Assembly (NCBI GenBank): GCA_044226685.1
Contig: JBGAGP010000004.1
Span: forward strand, 10,257 to 74,256
Origin: Dongia_A sp044226685
Lineage (GTDB): Bacteria; Pseudomonadota; Alphaproteobacteria; Dongiales; Dongiaceae
Reading direction: 5' to 3'
Length of the DNA stretch: 64,000 bases
The position numbers were made by a program, and so were the translations under genes. Positions within the stretch are counted from its first letter, which is position 1. Each line of letters opens with the position of its first letter. Below the pieces are notes generated by a model, which ran no database searches, was not told the DNA's origin, and was given only the letters and a program-made list of their open reading frames with translations. Positions 27,218-36,067 of this stretch are shown one piece after another.

Positions 27218-29404
27218 ATGCTTCGCCGCATTCATGCGCTGCCGGGCGTCGTGCTCGCGCTCGGCCTTACCGTCATGGCCCTCACCGGCGTGGCGCTTTC
27301 CGTGCAGCCGGCGCTCGACCGTCTCGCATCACCGGCGATTCCGGTCGGCACCAGCGTCGCCGCCCTCGCCGAGGCGGTGGCGGCGCGTCACCAGGGCATC
27401 GATTCGATCCGCGTGCGGCCGGACGGCGCCGTCACGGTCGCCTTCACCGACGGCGAAACGCGCGGCGTGGAGCGGGTCGATCCGGCGACCGGGGCCGGGC
27501 TTGGTCCCTACCATGTCTCAGAAACGACACGCGTCATCACGAATCTGCATCGCGCGTTTCTGACCGGAGATGCGGGGCGGGCCGCCACCGGCGCCGGCGC
27601 GCTCGCCATGCTCGTGCTCACCGTCTCCGGCACCCTCCTCCTCGCCCGCCGCCTCGGCGGAGCGGGCGCGCTGCTGCAGTCCATCCGAGGCACACCGGCC
27701 CAGCGCTGGCACGGCGAGCTCGGCCGTTTCGCTGCCGCTGGCCTCGTCCTCTCATCCCTCACGGGCGCGTGGATGTCGGCGAGCAGCTTCGGCCTCATCC
27801 CCGAACACGAAGCCGCCGCGCCCATGGTGTCGGCGAACGGCGGCGCGCCTGCTCCGGCCGGCACGCTGGCGGCGCTCAGGGCGACCGATGTGGCGAGCCT
27901 GCTCGAGCTGACCTTCCCGGCACCCGACGATCCGACCGACACCTACGGCCTGCGGACAAGCCGGGGCGAGGCGCAGATCGATGCGGCGACGGGCGCGGAG
28001 CTGTCCTTCACCCCGGCGACGACGCTCGACCGCCTGAACGGCATGATCCGTACCCTCCACACCGGCCAGGGCGCCTGGGTGCTCGGGCTCGTGCTCGGCC
28101 TTTCGGCGGCGGCGGTTCCGGTGCTCGGCGCGACCGGCATCGCAATGTGGTGGCGCCGCCGCGCCGCCCGGCCGCGCATCGCGATGAACGCGCCCGCCCG
28201 TGCTGCCGACACCGTCCTCCTGGTGGGCAGCGAAGGCAATTCCACCTGGGGCTTCGCCGCGACGCTGCACGACGCGCTGACTCGCGCCGGCCACCATGTC
28301 CACACCGCGGCCATGAACGATCTTCAGCCGTTTTCCGCCGTCACCGAACGCCTGCTGCTCCTGGCCGCGACCCATGGCGACGGAGCGGCGCCCGCCTCGG
28401 CGACGGTGTTCCTGTCCCGGCTCGCGCGGCAGGAACGCCGCGTGCCGGTGGCGGTGCTCGGCTTCGGCGACCGCTGCTTTCCGCATTTCTGCGGCTACGC
28501 CGAGGAGGTGTCGGCTGCGCTCACGGCAAACGGCTGGCCGCAGCTCCTGCCGATGAAGCGCATCGATCGGCGTTCGGCGCAGGAGTTCGCCCAATGGGGC
28601 CGCGACCTCGGTACCGTGCTCGGTCACGACCTCAAGCTCGAGCACGTCGCCGAGCCGCCGAAGACGGTCGCGCTCGAACTCGTCGAACGCGAGGACTATG
28701 GCGTGGCCGTCGGCGCGCCGGTGGCGATCCTGCGCTTCCGGAGGCCAGGAACGGACGGCAAGGCCGGACGCCTGCCGTCGTTCGAGCCCGGCGACCTCGT
28801 CGGTATCCTGCCGCCGGGCCATCCGATGCCGCGCTTCTATTCGCTGGCGTCGTCGTCGTGCTACGGGATGCTGGAGATCTGCGTCCGCCTGCGCGCAGGC
28901 GGGCTCTGCTCGACCTTCCTGCACGCTCTCGCTCCCGGCGATCGCGTGGAGGCTTTCATCCGCGCCAACCCGACCTTCCGGCCGGCCGCGGGACGGGCGC
29001 CGCTCATCCTGATCGGCGCCGGCGCCGGCATCGGTCCGCTCGCCGGCCTGGTGCGCGCCAATGCGGCCGGTCGCCCGGTCCACCTCTACTGGGGCGGCCG
29101 CAGCCCGTCGTCGGATTTTCTCTACGAGCACGAACTGGCCCAGCATCTCGCCGAGAAACGCCTGACCTCGCTCCAGACCGCCTTCTCACGCGGTCCGGAT
29201 GGCGGCGCCTATGTGCAGGATCGCATCGCCGCCGACGCGCCTCGCCTGCGCGAGCTGATCCGGCAGGGCGCGCAAATCCTGGTGTGCGGCGGCCGTGACA
29301 TGGCCCAGGCCGTGACCTGGGCACTCGATCCGATCGTGCGGCCACTCGGCCTCGACCTTCCCACCCTCAAGTCGTCTGGACGCTATGTCGAAGATGTCTA
29401 CTGA
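27218..29404 (+). CDS. PepSY-membrane flavoreductase (sulfite-reductase flavoprotein type)
   Basis: A 728-residue fusion. Residues 1-325 form a PepSY-associated membrane part with helices at the start (LPGVVLALGLTVMALTGVAL), near 130, 170 and 285. Residues about 330-470 are a flavodoxin domain (VLLVGSEGNSTWGFAATLH). The rest is an FAD/NAD(P)H reductase: PRFYSLASSS for FAD, ILIGAGAGIGPLAGLV and VCGGRDMAQAV for the nucleotide. It would carry electrons from cytoplasmic NAD(P)H through the membrane to periplasmic acceptors. It follows DUF2271 by 18 bases and overlaps apbE. Relatives are linked to iron reduction. Confidence 0.85.
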   Translation: MLRRIHALPGVVLALGLTVMALTGVALSVQPALDRLASPAIPVGTSVAALAEAVAARHQGIDSIRVRPDGAVTVAFTDGETRGVERVDPATGAGLGPYHVSETTRVITNLHRAFLTGDAGRAATGAGALAMLVLTVSGTLLLARRLGGAGALLQSIRGTPAQRWHGELGRFAAAGLVLSSLTGAWMSASSFGLIPEHEAAAPMVSANGGAPAPAGTLAALRATDVASLLELTFPAPDDPTDTYGLRTSRGEAQIDAATGAELSFTPATTLDRLNGMIRTLHTGQGAWVLGLVLGLSAAAVPVLGATGIAMWWRRRAARPRIAMNAPARAADTVLLVGSEGNSTWGFAATLHDALTRAGHHVHTAAMNDLQPFSAVTERLLLLAATHGDGAAPASATVFLSRLARQERRVPVAVLGFGDRCFPHFCGYAEEVSAALTANGWPQLLPMKRIDRRSAQEFAQWGRDLGTVLGHDLKLEHVAEPPKTVALELVEREDYGVAVGAPVAILRFRRPGTDGKAGRLPSFEPGDLVGILPPGHPMPRFYSLASSSCYGMLEICVRLRAGGLCSTFLHALAPGDRVEAFIRANPTFRPAAGRAPLILIGAGAGIGPLAGLVRANAAGRPVHLYWGGRSPSSDFLYEHELAQHLAEKRLTSLQTAFSRGPDGGAYVQDRIAADAPRLRELIRQGAQILVCGGRDMAQAVTWALDPIVRPLGLDLPTLKSSGRYVEDVY

Positions 29405-30341
29405 TTCAGCTCAAGGCGCGCTGGAGCCCCGCCGCCACGCCCTCAGCGGCCCCGCCATGGGCGCGCGCTGGTCGGCGGTGTTTTTCGCCGTAGGCGGCGT
29501 GGACGAGGGGGCGCTCACCCGCCGCCTTCAGGGCACCCTCGACCGTGTCGAGCGCCAGATGTCCACCTGGCGGCCGGATTCCGACCTGGAGCAGCTCAAC
29601 GCCGCCCCCCTCGGCACCTGGGTGGCCATTCCCCGCGAGCTGATGGGCGTGCTCGCCGCGGCCCTTGAGATCGGCCGCCTGTCGGGGGGCGCGTTCGACA
29701 TCGGCGTGGGCGATCTGGTCCAGGCCTGGGGCTTCGGGTGCGGCACGCGCGTGCCCGACGGCGGACGCATCGCCGCGCTTGCGGGGCGTCCCTCCTTCGA
29801 GCCGCCGAAGACCCTGCAGCTCGACCCGGCGGGCTACCGCGCGCGCCGGCTGGCGCCGCTGCGGCTCGATCTGTCCGGCATCGCCAAGGGCTTCGGCGTG
29901 GACGAGCTGGCGCGGGAGATGACGGAGGCGGGCCTGTCCTCTTGGCTCGTGGGCATCGACGGGGAGATGCGCGCGGCGGGCACGAAGCCGGATGGCCGAC
30001 CCTGGGCGGTCGCCCACGAGACGCCAGTCCCCGGCGTGCGGGACGTCCTCGGGGTGCTGGAGCTGTCCGGTGCCGCCGTCGCAACCTCGGGCAGCTATCG
30101 CCATCAGGTGGAGGTGGCGGGCAGGAGGCTCTCCCACACCATGGACCCCTCGCGCGGCGCGCCATTGGAGAACGACCTCGCCGCCGTCACCGTGCTCAGC
30201 GACACCTGCATGGCCGCCGATGCCTGGGCGACGGCGCTGATGGTGCGCGGCGCGCAGGACGGCCCGGCCCTCGCCCGCCGGCTCGGCCTCGCCGCGCTGT
30301 TCGTCGGGAGCGAGGGAGAGGTGGTGGCGACGTGGCCGTGA
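29385..30341 (+). CDS. apbE: FAD:protein FMN transferase ApbE
   Basis: A 318-residue Mg-dependent enzyme that moves FMN from FAD onto Ser/Thr of target proteins. Family motifs are present: LSGPAMGARWS near the start, LDLSGIAKGFGVDELA, and the metal and FAD part HTMDPSRGAPL with VLSDTCMAADAWATALM. Unlike most ApbE proteins it has no visible signal peptide or lipobox, so it may act in the cytoplasm or start elsewhere. Met at 29394 is an alternative start. It overlaps the flavoreductase gene by 20 bases. The likely target is the DUF2271 protein. Confidence 0.9.
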   Translation: MSKMSTDSAQGALEPRRHALSGPAMGARWSAVFFAVGGVDEGALTRRLQGTLDRVERQMSTWRPDSDLEQLNAAPLGTWVAIPRELMGVLAAALEIGRLSGGAFDIGVGDLVQAWGFGCGTRVPDGGRIAALAGRPSFEPPKTLQLDPAGYRARRLAPLRLDLSGIAKGFGVDELAREMTEAGLSSWLVGIDGEMRAAGTKPDGRPWAVAHETPVPGVRDVLGVLELSGAAVATSGSYRHQVEVAGRRLSHTMDPSRGAPLENDLAAVTVLSDTCMAADAWATALMVRGAQDGPALARRLGLAALFVGSEGEVVATWP

Positions 30342-30499
30342 CCAGCCATGCCTCATGGACTGGCGGCGCAATCCTGCCTCGGGTCCATTCCCTTGCGTCC
30401 TCTCAATGCGGCCGCAGCCGTTTCCGGGTGTTCTTCCCGGTGGAGGTGCCCGCTCAGGATCAATGGCGAACCGTCGGGGTGTGAAAGGAAACCGGAGAC

Positions 30500-31852
30500 A
30501 TGAGACACATCAAGCAGGTCCTTGTTGGCCTCCTCGCCCTCGTATCGCTGCTGTGGGTCGCGGCCGAGCCCGGGGTGTTCCAGTCAGCCGGGTTCTTCGC
30601 GATTCGGGCGGTCGCCGTGCAGTACACGGGCGTGCTCGCCATCGCGCTCATGAGCGTGGCGATGATGCTGGCGCTGCGTCCGCGTTGGCCCGAGCGCTGG
30701 ATGGGCGGCCTCGACAAGATGTACCGGCTCCACAAATGGCTCGGCATCACCGCGCTCATCGTTGCCATCATCCACTGGCTGTGGACGCAGGGGCCGAAGT
30801 GGGCCGTGGGCTGGGGTCTTCTGGAGCGGCCCGCCCGTGGGGACCGCCCGCCCATCGAAAACCAGGTGGAGGCCGCTTTCTCAAGCCTGCGCGGCACCGC
30901 CGAGGGAGTGGGCGAATGGGCTTTCTATGCAGTTGTGGCGCTGATCGCGCTGGCGCTGGTCCGGGCCTTTCCCTACCGCTTGTTCTATAAGACCCATCGC
31001 CTGCTGGCGCTCGCTTATCTGGTGCTGATGTTCCACTCGGTGGTGCTCCTGACCCTCGCCGACTGGATGACGCCGCTCGGCGCCGCGATGGCGGTGCTGC
31101 TGGCCGGCGGCACCTTCTCGGCCGGGGTGGTGGTGGTGCGCCGCGTCGGCGCAGCGCGGCAGGTGAAGGGACGCATCGCCGAACTCACCTATTATCCGGG
31201 CGTGAAGGCGCTCGAGACCGTCATCGACGTGCCCGCCGGCTGGCCGGGCCACCGTCCCGGACAATTCGCCTTCGCCATGTCGGATGCCTCCGAAGGCGCG
31301 CATCCCTACACCATCGCCTCGGGCTGGCACCCGGACCATCCGCGGATCACCTTCGTGACCAAGGAACTGGGCGACCACACCAGGGGGCTGAAGGAGCGGC
31401 TCAAGGTGGGCCAGGAGGTGCGGGTGGAGGGGCCATATGGCTGCTTCACCTTCGACGACGATTGCCGCAGCCAGATCTGGATCGGTGGCGGCATCGGTAT
31501 CACGCCGTTCATCGCCCGCATGAAGCACATGGCCTTGCGCGGCGAGGCGCCCGACTGGCCGCAGGGCCAGGTCGCCGATCTGTTCCACACCACCAGCGAT
31601 GTGGACGAGGTGGCGCTTGCAAAGCTCGCCGAGGATGCCAGAGCTGCCCAGGTACAATTGCATCTGCTGATCGACGCGCGCGATGGCCGGCTGACCGGCG
31701 CCCGCATCCGCGATGCCGTGCCGGACTGGCGTGACGCCAGCATCTGGTTCTGCGGCCCGGCCGGCTTCGGGGCGGCGCTGCGGGCCGATTTCGCCACCGA
31801 GGGCTTCCCGGTGGATAAGCGCTTCCACCAGGAACTCTTCGACATGCGGTGA
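30500..31852 (+). CDS. Ferric-reductase-like transmembrane flavoprotein
   Basis: A 450-residue membrane oxidoreductase. Six helices in the first half contain spaced His residues for heme (MYRLHKWLGITALIVAIIHW, FYKTHRLLALAYLVLMFHS as separate helices). The second half is a ferredoxin-NADP reductase fold with the FAD site AHPYTIASGW and the NAD site IWIGGGIGITPFIARM, ending in HQELFDMR. It likely passes electrons from NAD(P)H across the membrane to iron or another acceptor. It stands 158 bases after apbE, with GAAAGGAAACCGGAG before the start, so it may have its own promoter. Confidence 0.85.
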   Translation: MRHIKQVLVGLLALVSLLWVAAEPGVFQSAGFFAIRAVAVQYTGVLAIALMSVAMMLALRPRWPERWMGGLDKMYRLHKWLGITALIVAIIHWLWTQGPKWAVGWGLLERPARGDRPPIENQVEAAFSSLRGTAEGVGEWAFYAVVALIALALVRAFPYRLFYKTHRLLALAYLVLMFHSVVLLTLADWMTPLGAAMAVLLAGGTFSAGVVVVRRVGAARQVKGRIAELTYYPGVKALETVIDVPAGWPGHRPGQFAFAMSDASEGAHPYTIASGWHPDHPRITFVTKELGDHTRGLKERLKVGQEVRVEGPYGCFTFDDDCRSQIWIGGGIGITPFIARMKHMALRGEAPDWPQGQVADLFHTTSDVDEVALAKLAEDARAAQVQLHLLIDARDGRLTGARIRDAVPDWRDASIWFCGPAGFGAALRADFATEGFPVDKRFHQELFDMR

Positions 31853-31893
31853 GGGGCCTCGGCACACTCGCAATGGATGCGTTCAGGCTCGTG

Positions 31894-32180
31894 TCACCGA
31901 TCCGTCTTCGGAAAAACGAGGCGGATGCGCACACCGCGGCCGGGGGCGTCCTCGACGCGCACGGCTCCGCCGTGCAGCGTCATGATGGTGGAAACGATGG
32001 CGAGCCTCGGCCCGGCACCGTCGGGCCGGCTTCGGTCCAGGCGGTGGAAGCGATTGAGAAGACCGGCTCCGCGATCTTCCGGTGTCCGATCCGCGAGCGC
32101 CCTGCGGCAACGACATCGAGTCGCAGGGCGCCGCGATCGGCTGCACGAATTTCGCGGCTGCGCTCGATTAAGCGACTCCG
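31894..32180 (-). pseudogene. Relic of a sensor histidine kinase C-terminus
   Basis: On the minus strand, the end of a kinase ATPase domain is readable: NRFHRLDRSRPDGAG, then LAIVSTIMTLHGGAVRVED and RLVFPKTDR with a stop at 31894. The usual GAGLGLAIV is changed to GAGPRLAIV, and further upstream the match shifts to another frame (LIERSREIRAADRG). No phospho-acceptor domain remains. It closely parallels the intact kinase that ends at 33057 (FRRLDKSASDGAG, LAIVSTTMELHNGDVRIED), so it is probably a decayed duplicate or the remainder of a replaced kinase. Confidence 0.6.
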
Positions 32181-32272
32181 CAATCTCTCAAGTCTTTCGG
32201 CAGACAGTGCCGGTACGCCAAATTCGGGCGGCAGGCTGATATCGGGAAAGGTCGTATGAGACCGTCCGTCTC

Positions 32273-32932
32273 TTACTCTTTGACCCGCGTGAGCGTGCTG
32301 ATATCGGTATGGGTGAATGGCTTACCATACACATGCAGGATCGTTTCCTGCGTGTATTGCATGGTATTTCCAGACAACTCATAAGTGACAGTGAATTTTT
32401 CCGTCTTGTCGTTTGCTGCCATATAGTCCGATTGGCCGATGCCCACGTTCTGGGCCGTCAGGGTAAGCGTGGTATCCGGTTTTCCCGTTGCCACAACGCA
32501 CACAGCCCTGGGGATGCAAAACGAGTTATATATTGTCTGATTTGCCTTGTCGTAAATGAGATATCCGACTTGGTCGTGAAACTGTTTCTTGTCGCTCTTG
32601 CGGAAAACCATCTGGTGATAAAAAATTGCCGTCAGATGCTGGCTGCTCGCGTTTGTGGCATCGCCGGCTGGCGTGAATCTTATGGTCTCGTAATAAGGCG
32701 AAGCAGCACCGCCTCCTTTACCCACTTCGGAACCTTCCCGGCCGGGAGCCACGTCCAATCCTTCGTCGTCCTGAGTCTTCCAGGTCCCGACGAACTTGGC
32801 GAGTGGGCCGTAATCCAGCCCGTTGATAACAGTTTCTGTCTCAGATGTAGCGGCAACGGCGTATAGTGCGGGGAGCATGAGGCCAGCAATCGCGCTGGCA
32901 ACGAGGAGGCTTCGGGAGAATTTCACGATCAA
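32273..32932 (-). CDS. Exported nitrobindin-like heme-binding beta-barrel protein
   Basis: A 219-residue protein with a signal peptide (SLLVASAIAGLMLPALYAVAA). The body has LAKFVGTWKTQDDEGLDVAPG, YYETIRFTPAGDATNASSQ, YHQMVFRKSDKKQFHDQVG and IYNSFCIPRAVCVVATG. This matches the heme-binding beta-barrel (FABP/nitrobindin-like) family, whose members bind heme and react with NO or peroxynitrite. Most relatives are cytoplasmic, so export is unusual. GC content is clearly lower than its neighbours, suggesting separate acquisition. A CTGAC-N6-CTGAC box lies 67 bases upstream. Confidence 0.7.
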   Translation of the reverse strand: MIVKFSRSLLVASAIAGLMLPALYAVAATSETETVINGLDYGPLAKFVGTWKTQDDEGLDVAPGREGSEVGKGGGAASPYYETIRFTPAGDATNASSQHLTAIFYHQMVFRKSDKKQFHDQVGYLIYDKANQTIYNSFCIPRAVCVVATGKPDTTLTLTAQNVGIGQSDYMAANDKTEKFTVTYELSGNTMQYTQETILHVYGKPFTHTDISTLTRVKE

Positions 32933-32998
32933 TCTCCTGACTGGATATCAGCTTTCATCAGAACAACGGCTCATCGACAGCTCGATAGCATGAGCGCT

Positions 32999-33014
32999 CT
33001 GACAAAAGCCTGAC
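32999..33014 (+). promoter_or_regulatory. CTGAC-N6-CTGAC box upstream of nitrobindin-like gene
   Basis: CTGAC at 32999 and 33010, with the spacer AAAAGC. The core CTGAC(A/C)AAAGCCTGACG is nearly identical to the box at 36068, pointing to the same regulator for both promoters. Confidence 0.6.
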
Positions 33015-33056
33015 GATGGGCCGAACTCGGGGAGCTCTTCGCCAATGCGTTGAGGC

Positions 33057-34421
33057 TCACCCGCACGGGAAGATGAGACGCATGAGCGCCCCGCCGCCGG
33101 GTGCGTCCTCAATCCGGACATCGCCGTTGTGCAGCTCCATGGTGGTGGAGACGATCGCGAGGCCCAGCCCCGCCCCGTCCGAAGCACTTTTGTCCAGGCG
33201 CCGAAAGCGTTCCAGCACGTCGCCGCGCCGCTCCGGGGGGATGCCGGGGCCATGGTCGCGCACCGCGCACTGGCCCCCAGGGCCCGTAGTCACCTCGACG
33301 GCGGTGCCCGCCGGCGTGTGGGCCAAAGCATTTTCCACGAGGTTCCGCAACGCCCGGCCGATGGCGTCGCCGTGGCCGTGCACGCGCGCCGCTCCCGCGT
33401 CCCGAAAGGCGATGGTTCGACCGCGCATGACCGCGAGCGGCGTCAGCTCAGCCACCACCTCGCGGGCGATGGCGCCCAGATCGGCCTGGGCATCCGGCGC
33501 GAGTTCCAATGCGGTCGCGTGCGACATGTCGAGCATCTGGTCTACAAGGCGTTTCATGCGCTGCGCGTCGGCCACGAGCTTTGCCTTCTCGACGCTGTCC
33601 GGCAGCTTGCCGATGCTCAGCATCATGATGGCGAGCGGAGTGCGCAGCTCATGGGCCGCATCCCCCGCGAAGTCCCTCAGGGCGCGCACGGAGCGCTCGA
33701 TGCGCGCCAGCATGGCGTTGACCGCCGTCACCAGCGCCTGCACCTCCCGCAGCGAGGGCTCCGCCCTGATCCGCGTGGACACCTGGGCCGGATCAATCCG
33801 GTCGATGGCGGCGATGGTGCTCTCGAGCGGCTTCAGCGTGGTGCGCACCACGCTGAAATTGAACAGGAGGAACATGAGCGAGAGCAGGATGAGCGGCAAG
33901 ATCACGTGGAAGCGGATCTCGTTGAAGATGACCGGCACGAACGGCCGGAAGCCCTCGCCGGCGATGGCCACCGTGATCCAGTAGGGATGCCGTCCGACCT
34001 CGACGCGGCGGGTGCCGGTAAGCAGGAAGCGGCTGTCCCAGCTCTCGCGCTGGGTCCGGATGACCAGGAACGACAGGGGCGGCTCGTCGGCGATCTTCAG
34101 GCTGGCGTCGTCGAACCGCGCCACCACCGCGCCGCCGCGCTCGTGGATCAGGAAGGCCCGCCGTGTGCCGGAGGCGAGCGGATATTGCAGGTCTTCCGAA
34201 ACCGGGTTGCCGGCGGCCCCCCTCATCTGCGGGATCTCCCGGGCGATCCGGTCCGCCTCCGCGGTCACGAGCAGGTGGTCGAGCTCGTTGGGATTGTTGA
34301 CATACATCCGCACGACGACGAGCAGCTCGACCACCAGGAAGACGAGCCCCACCAGAGCGAGGCGCACTGAGAGGCGAAAGAAGAGGCTGCGCGGCACGAC
34401 GGGCAGGCGGCTCGCGGTCAT
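33057..34421 (-). CDS. Sensor histidine kinase
   Basis: A 454-residue membrane kinase. First helix LALVGLVFLVVELLVVVRMY, periplasmic sensor of about 120 residues, second helix FHVILPLILLSLMFLLFNFS near residue 180, HAMP, then GDAAHELRTPLAIMMLSIG with the acceptor His near 255. The ATPase part has NLVENALAHTP, VRDHGPGIPPERRG and GAGLGLAIVSTTM. It overlaps its response regulator gene by four bases. It is the last gene of the pepSY-cytochrome-regulator-kinase run. Confidence 0.9.
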   Translation of the reverse strand: MTASRLPVVPRSLFFRLSVRLALVGLVFLVVELLVVVRMYVNNPNELDHLLVTAEADRIAREIPQMRGAAGNPVSEDLQYPLASGTRRAFLIHERGGAVVARFDDASLKIADEPPLSFLVIRTQRESWDSRFLLTGTRRVEVGRHPYWITVAIAGEGFRPFVPVIFNEIRFHVILPLILLSLMFLLFNFSVVRTTLKPLESTIAAIDRIDPAQVSTRIRAEPSLREVQALVTAVNAMLARIERSVRALRDFAGDAAHELRTPLAIMMLSIGKLPDSVEKAKLVADAQRMKRLVDQMLDMSHATALELAPDAQADLGAIAREVVAELTPLAVMRGRTIAFRDAGAARVHGHGDAIGRALRNLVENALAHTPAGTAVEVTTGPGGQCAVRDHGPGIPPERRGDVLERFRRLDKSASDGAGLGLAIVSTTMELHNGDVRIEDAPGGGALMRLIFPCG

Positions 34422-35128
34422 GGGGTTTCCCGTTCCGCGCCGGCATCGGCGGGATGCGGTACCGGCACCAGCATGTAGCCGACGCCGTGGGCGGTGTGCA
34501 GGATCACGTCCGCTCCGGCGGCGCCAAGGCGTCGGCGCAGGCGCGAGGCCGCCGCCTCCAGAGCGTTGGGCGTAACCTCGGACGAAAGGGCGTACATGGC
34601 CTCTTCGAGGCTGGTCTTGCTCACCACATGCCCGGCCCGCCGCATCAGGCGTTCCAACAGGTCCAGCTCCCGCGGTGGCACGTGGATCACGCGGCCGCCG
34701 ACGCGCACCTCGCGGGCGACGGTGTCGAAATCGAGGTTCCCCAGGCTCAGGGTGATGCCGAGGCAGCCGCCGGGACGGCGCAGCAAAGCGCGGCAGCGCG
34801 CCGCCAGCTCCGCCATGTCGAACGGCTTCACCAGATAGTCGTCGGCTCCCGAATCGAGGCCGCCCACCCGGTCGCCGAGACCGTTGCGGGCGGTGATCAC
34901 CAGGATGGGAGCGCCGCTCCCCGTCCGCCGGACGGCGCGGATGAAATCCACACCGTCGCCGTCCGGCATGCCGAGGTCGATGAGCAGGAGGTCATAAGGC
35001 GTCACGGCCATGCTTTCCCACGCGACGCTCAAGGAGGCGAAGCGGTCGAGCACGAAGCCCTCGGCCTCCAGGCCCTCTGCGATCAGGATCGCGAGCCGGG
35101 GGTTATCCTCCGCGAGCAGAACCCGCAT
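34418..35128 (-). CDS. OmpR-family response regulator
   Basis: A 236-residue two-domain regulator (MRVLLAEDNPRLAIL start; a Met three codons upstream at 35137 is also possible). The acceptor Asp is near residue 51 in YDLLLIDLGMPDGDGVDF, and KPFDMAELAARCRALL ends the receiver. The DNA-binding half has ELDLLERLMRRAGHVVSK and HTAHGVGYMLVP. It begins inside the end of the cytochrome b gene, so the genes are co-transcribed. It is a candidate binder of the CTGAC boxes at 36068 and 32999. Confidence 0.88.
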   Translation of the reverse strand: MRVLLAEDNPRLAILIAEGLEAEGFVLDRFASLSVAWESMAVTPYDLLLIDLGMPDGDGVDFIRAVRRTGSGAPILVITARNGLGDRVGGLDSGADDYLVKPFDMAELAARCRALLRRPGGCLGITLSLGNLDFDTVAREVRVGGRVIHVPPRELDLLERLMRRAGHVVSKTSLEEAMYALSSEVTPNALEAAASRLRRRLGAAGADVILHTAHGVGYMLVPVPHPADAGAERETP

Positions 35129-35717
35129 GGTCGACATCCGTTCCGCGGGCGCGGCGCTTGCGCCCCGTGATCATGGCGAGCACCAGATTTTCCCGGTGTG
35201 CCAAGCTTTCTGCAATGGCGGCGAGCACGTGCACCGCCGCCATGGCGAGAATGAGGTTGGCGGCGATCTCATGGGCTTCCTCCACCCACTCCTTGCCCCA
35301 GAAAGCATCGATGGTCTGCATCCAGCCGGTGAGGCAGGTGGCGGCGAGCAGACCCATGAGGAGGAGCATCATCACCGCCCCGGCGGGATTGTGGCCGACA
35401 TAGCGTCGGTCACGCCGGTCGAGCACCGCGCGCATATGGTCAGCGAAGGTCCGCGGGGACGGAACGAAATCGCGGAACCGTGCGTGAACGGTGCCGACGA
35501 AGCCCCACACCACGCGAACGGCGAGCAGGGCGGCGACGGTGTAGCCTACGTAGCGGTGGAGCGCTTTGCCGTCCTCCAGCACGAAGCTGTTGAGCACGAC
35601 GCCGAGCACCACCGTCCAGTGGAAGATCCGCACCAGCGGATCCCACACCGGAACGGTATAGCGGACGTGCGCGGCGGCGCGCGCTGATGCCTCGGATCGA
35701 GGGGGCAGCATGGCCAT
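35103..35717 (-). CDS. Cytochrome b561/Ni-Fe-hydrogenase-type cytochrome b
   Basis: A 204-residue four-helix diheme membrane cytochrome. His residues lie in the expected places: VRIFHWTVVLGVVLNSF, ALHRYVGYTVAALLAVRVVWG, HNPAGAVMMLLLMGLLAATCLTGW (read as separate helices) and EEAHEIAANLILAMAAVHVLAA. It carries electrons from quinol or a dehydrogenase to a partner. The start lies close after the PepSY gene (3 bases) and the end overlaps the regulator gene. PepSY plus cytochrome b plus two-component genes is a recurrent metal/redox module. Confidence 0.85.
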   Translation of the reverse strand: MAMLPPRSEASARAAAHVRYTVPVWDPLVRIFHWTVVLGVVLNSFVLEDGKALHRYVGYTVAALLAVRVVWGFVGTVHARFRDFVPSPRTFADHMRAVLDRRDRRYVGHNPAGAVMMLLLMGLLAATCLTGWMQTIDAFWGKEWVEEAHEIAANLILAMAAVHVLAAIAESLAHRENLVLAMITGRKRRARGTDVDHAGSARGG

Positions 35718-35720
35718 GGT

Positions 35721-35996
35721 TCAGTCCACGTTGTTCTCGACGATCTCGGCGGTCACAGGATTGAAGTAGACTTCTGCCTTGCGTCCATCGGCATTGTATC
35801 CATAGATTTCGTAGCATCCCGAGATGGTCTTCTTGAACACCTTGATGTTCTTGAAGCCCATCTGGCCGATCTTCTGCTTCATGACCTCTTCGCTGAGCCA
35901 CTTTTCCTGCGGCTCCTTGGTGCAGGTCGGGCTGGCAAGAGCCATGGAGGAGGCAAGGCTCAGGGCGACGGCAGCGACGAAAAGTCTGCGGATCAT
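35721..35996 (-). CDS. Exported PepSY-domain protein
   Basis: A 91-residue periplasmic protein: signal peptide (RRLFVAAVALSLASSMALA), then one PepSY domain (EEVMKQKIGQMGFKNIKVFK, CYEIYGYNADGRKAEVYF, VTAEIVENN). The two Cys match those in the PepSY protein at 23770, and the two proteins are clearly related. Start at 35996 places the signal directly at the N-terminus; the frame is open farther upstream without support. It heads the leftward run with cytochrome b and the two-component genes, with the CTGAC box 72 bases upstream. Confidence 0.82.
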   Translation of the reverse strand: MIRRLFVAAVALSLASSMALASPTCTKEPQEKWLSEEVMKQKIGQMGFKNIKVFKKTISGCYEIYGYNADGRKAEVYFNPVTAEIVENNVD

Positions 35997-36067
35997 CAGG
36001 TTTTCCTCATGCTGCGGGAAGCGATGGACCAAGGCCATCCCGCCGGCACGTCTCTTAACGATCCCGG

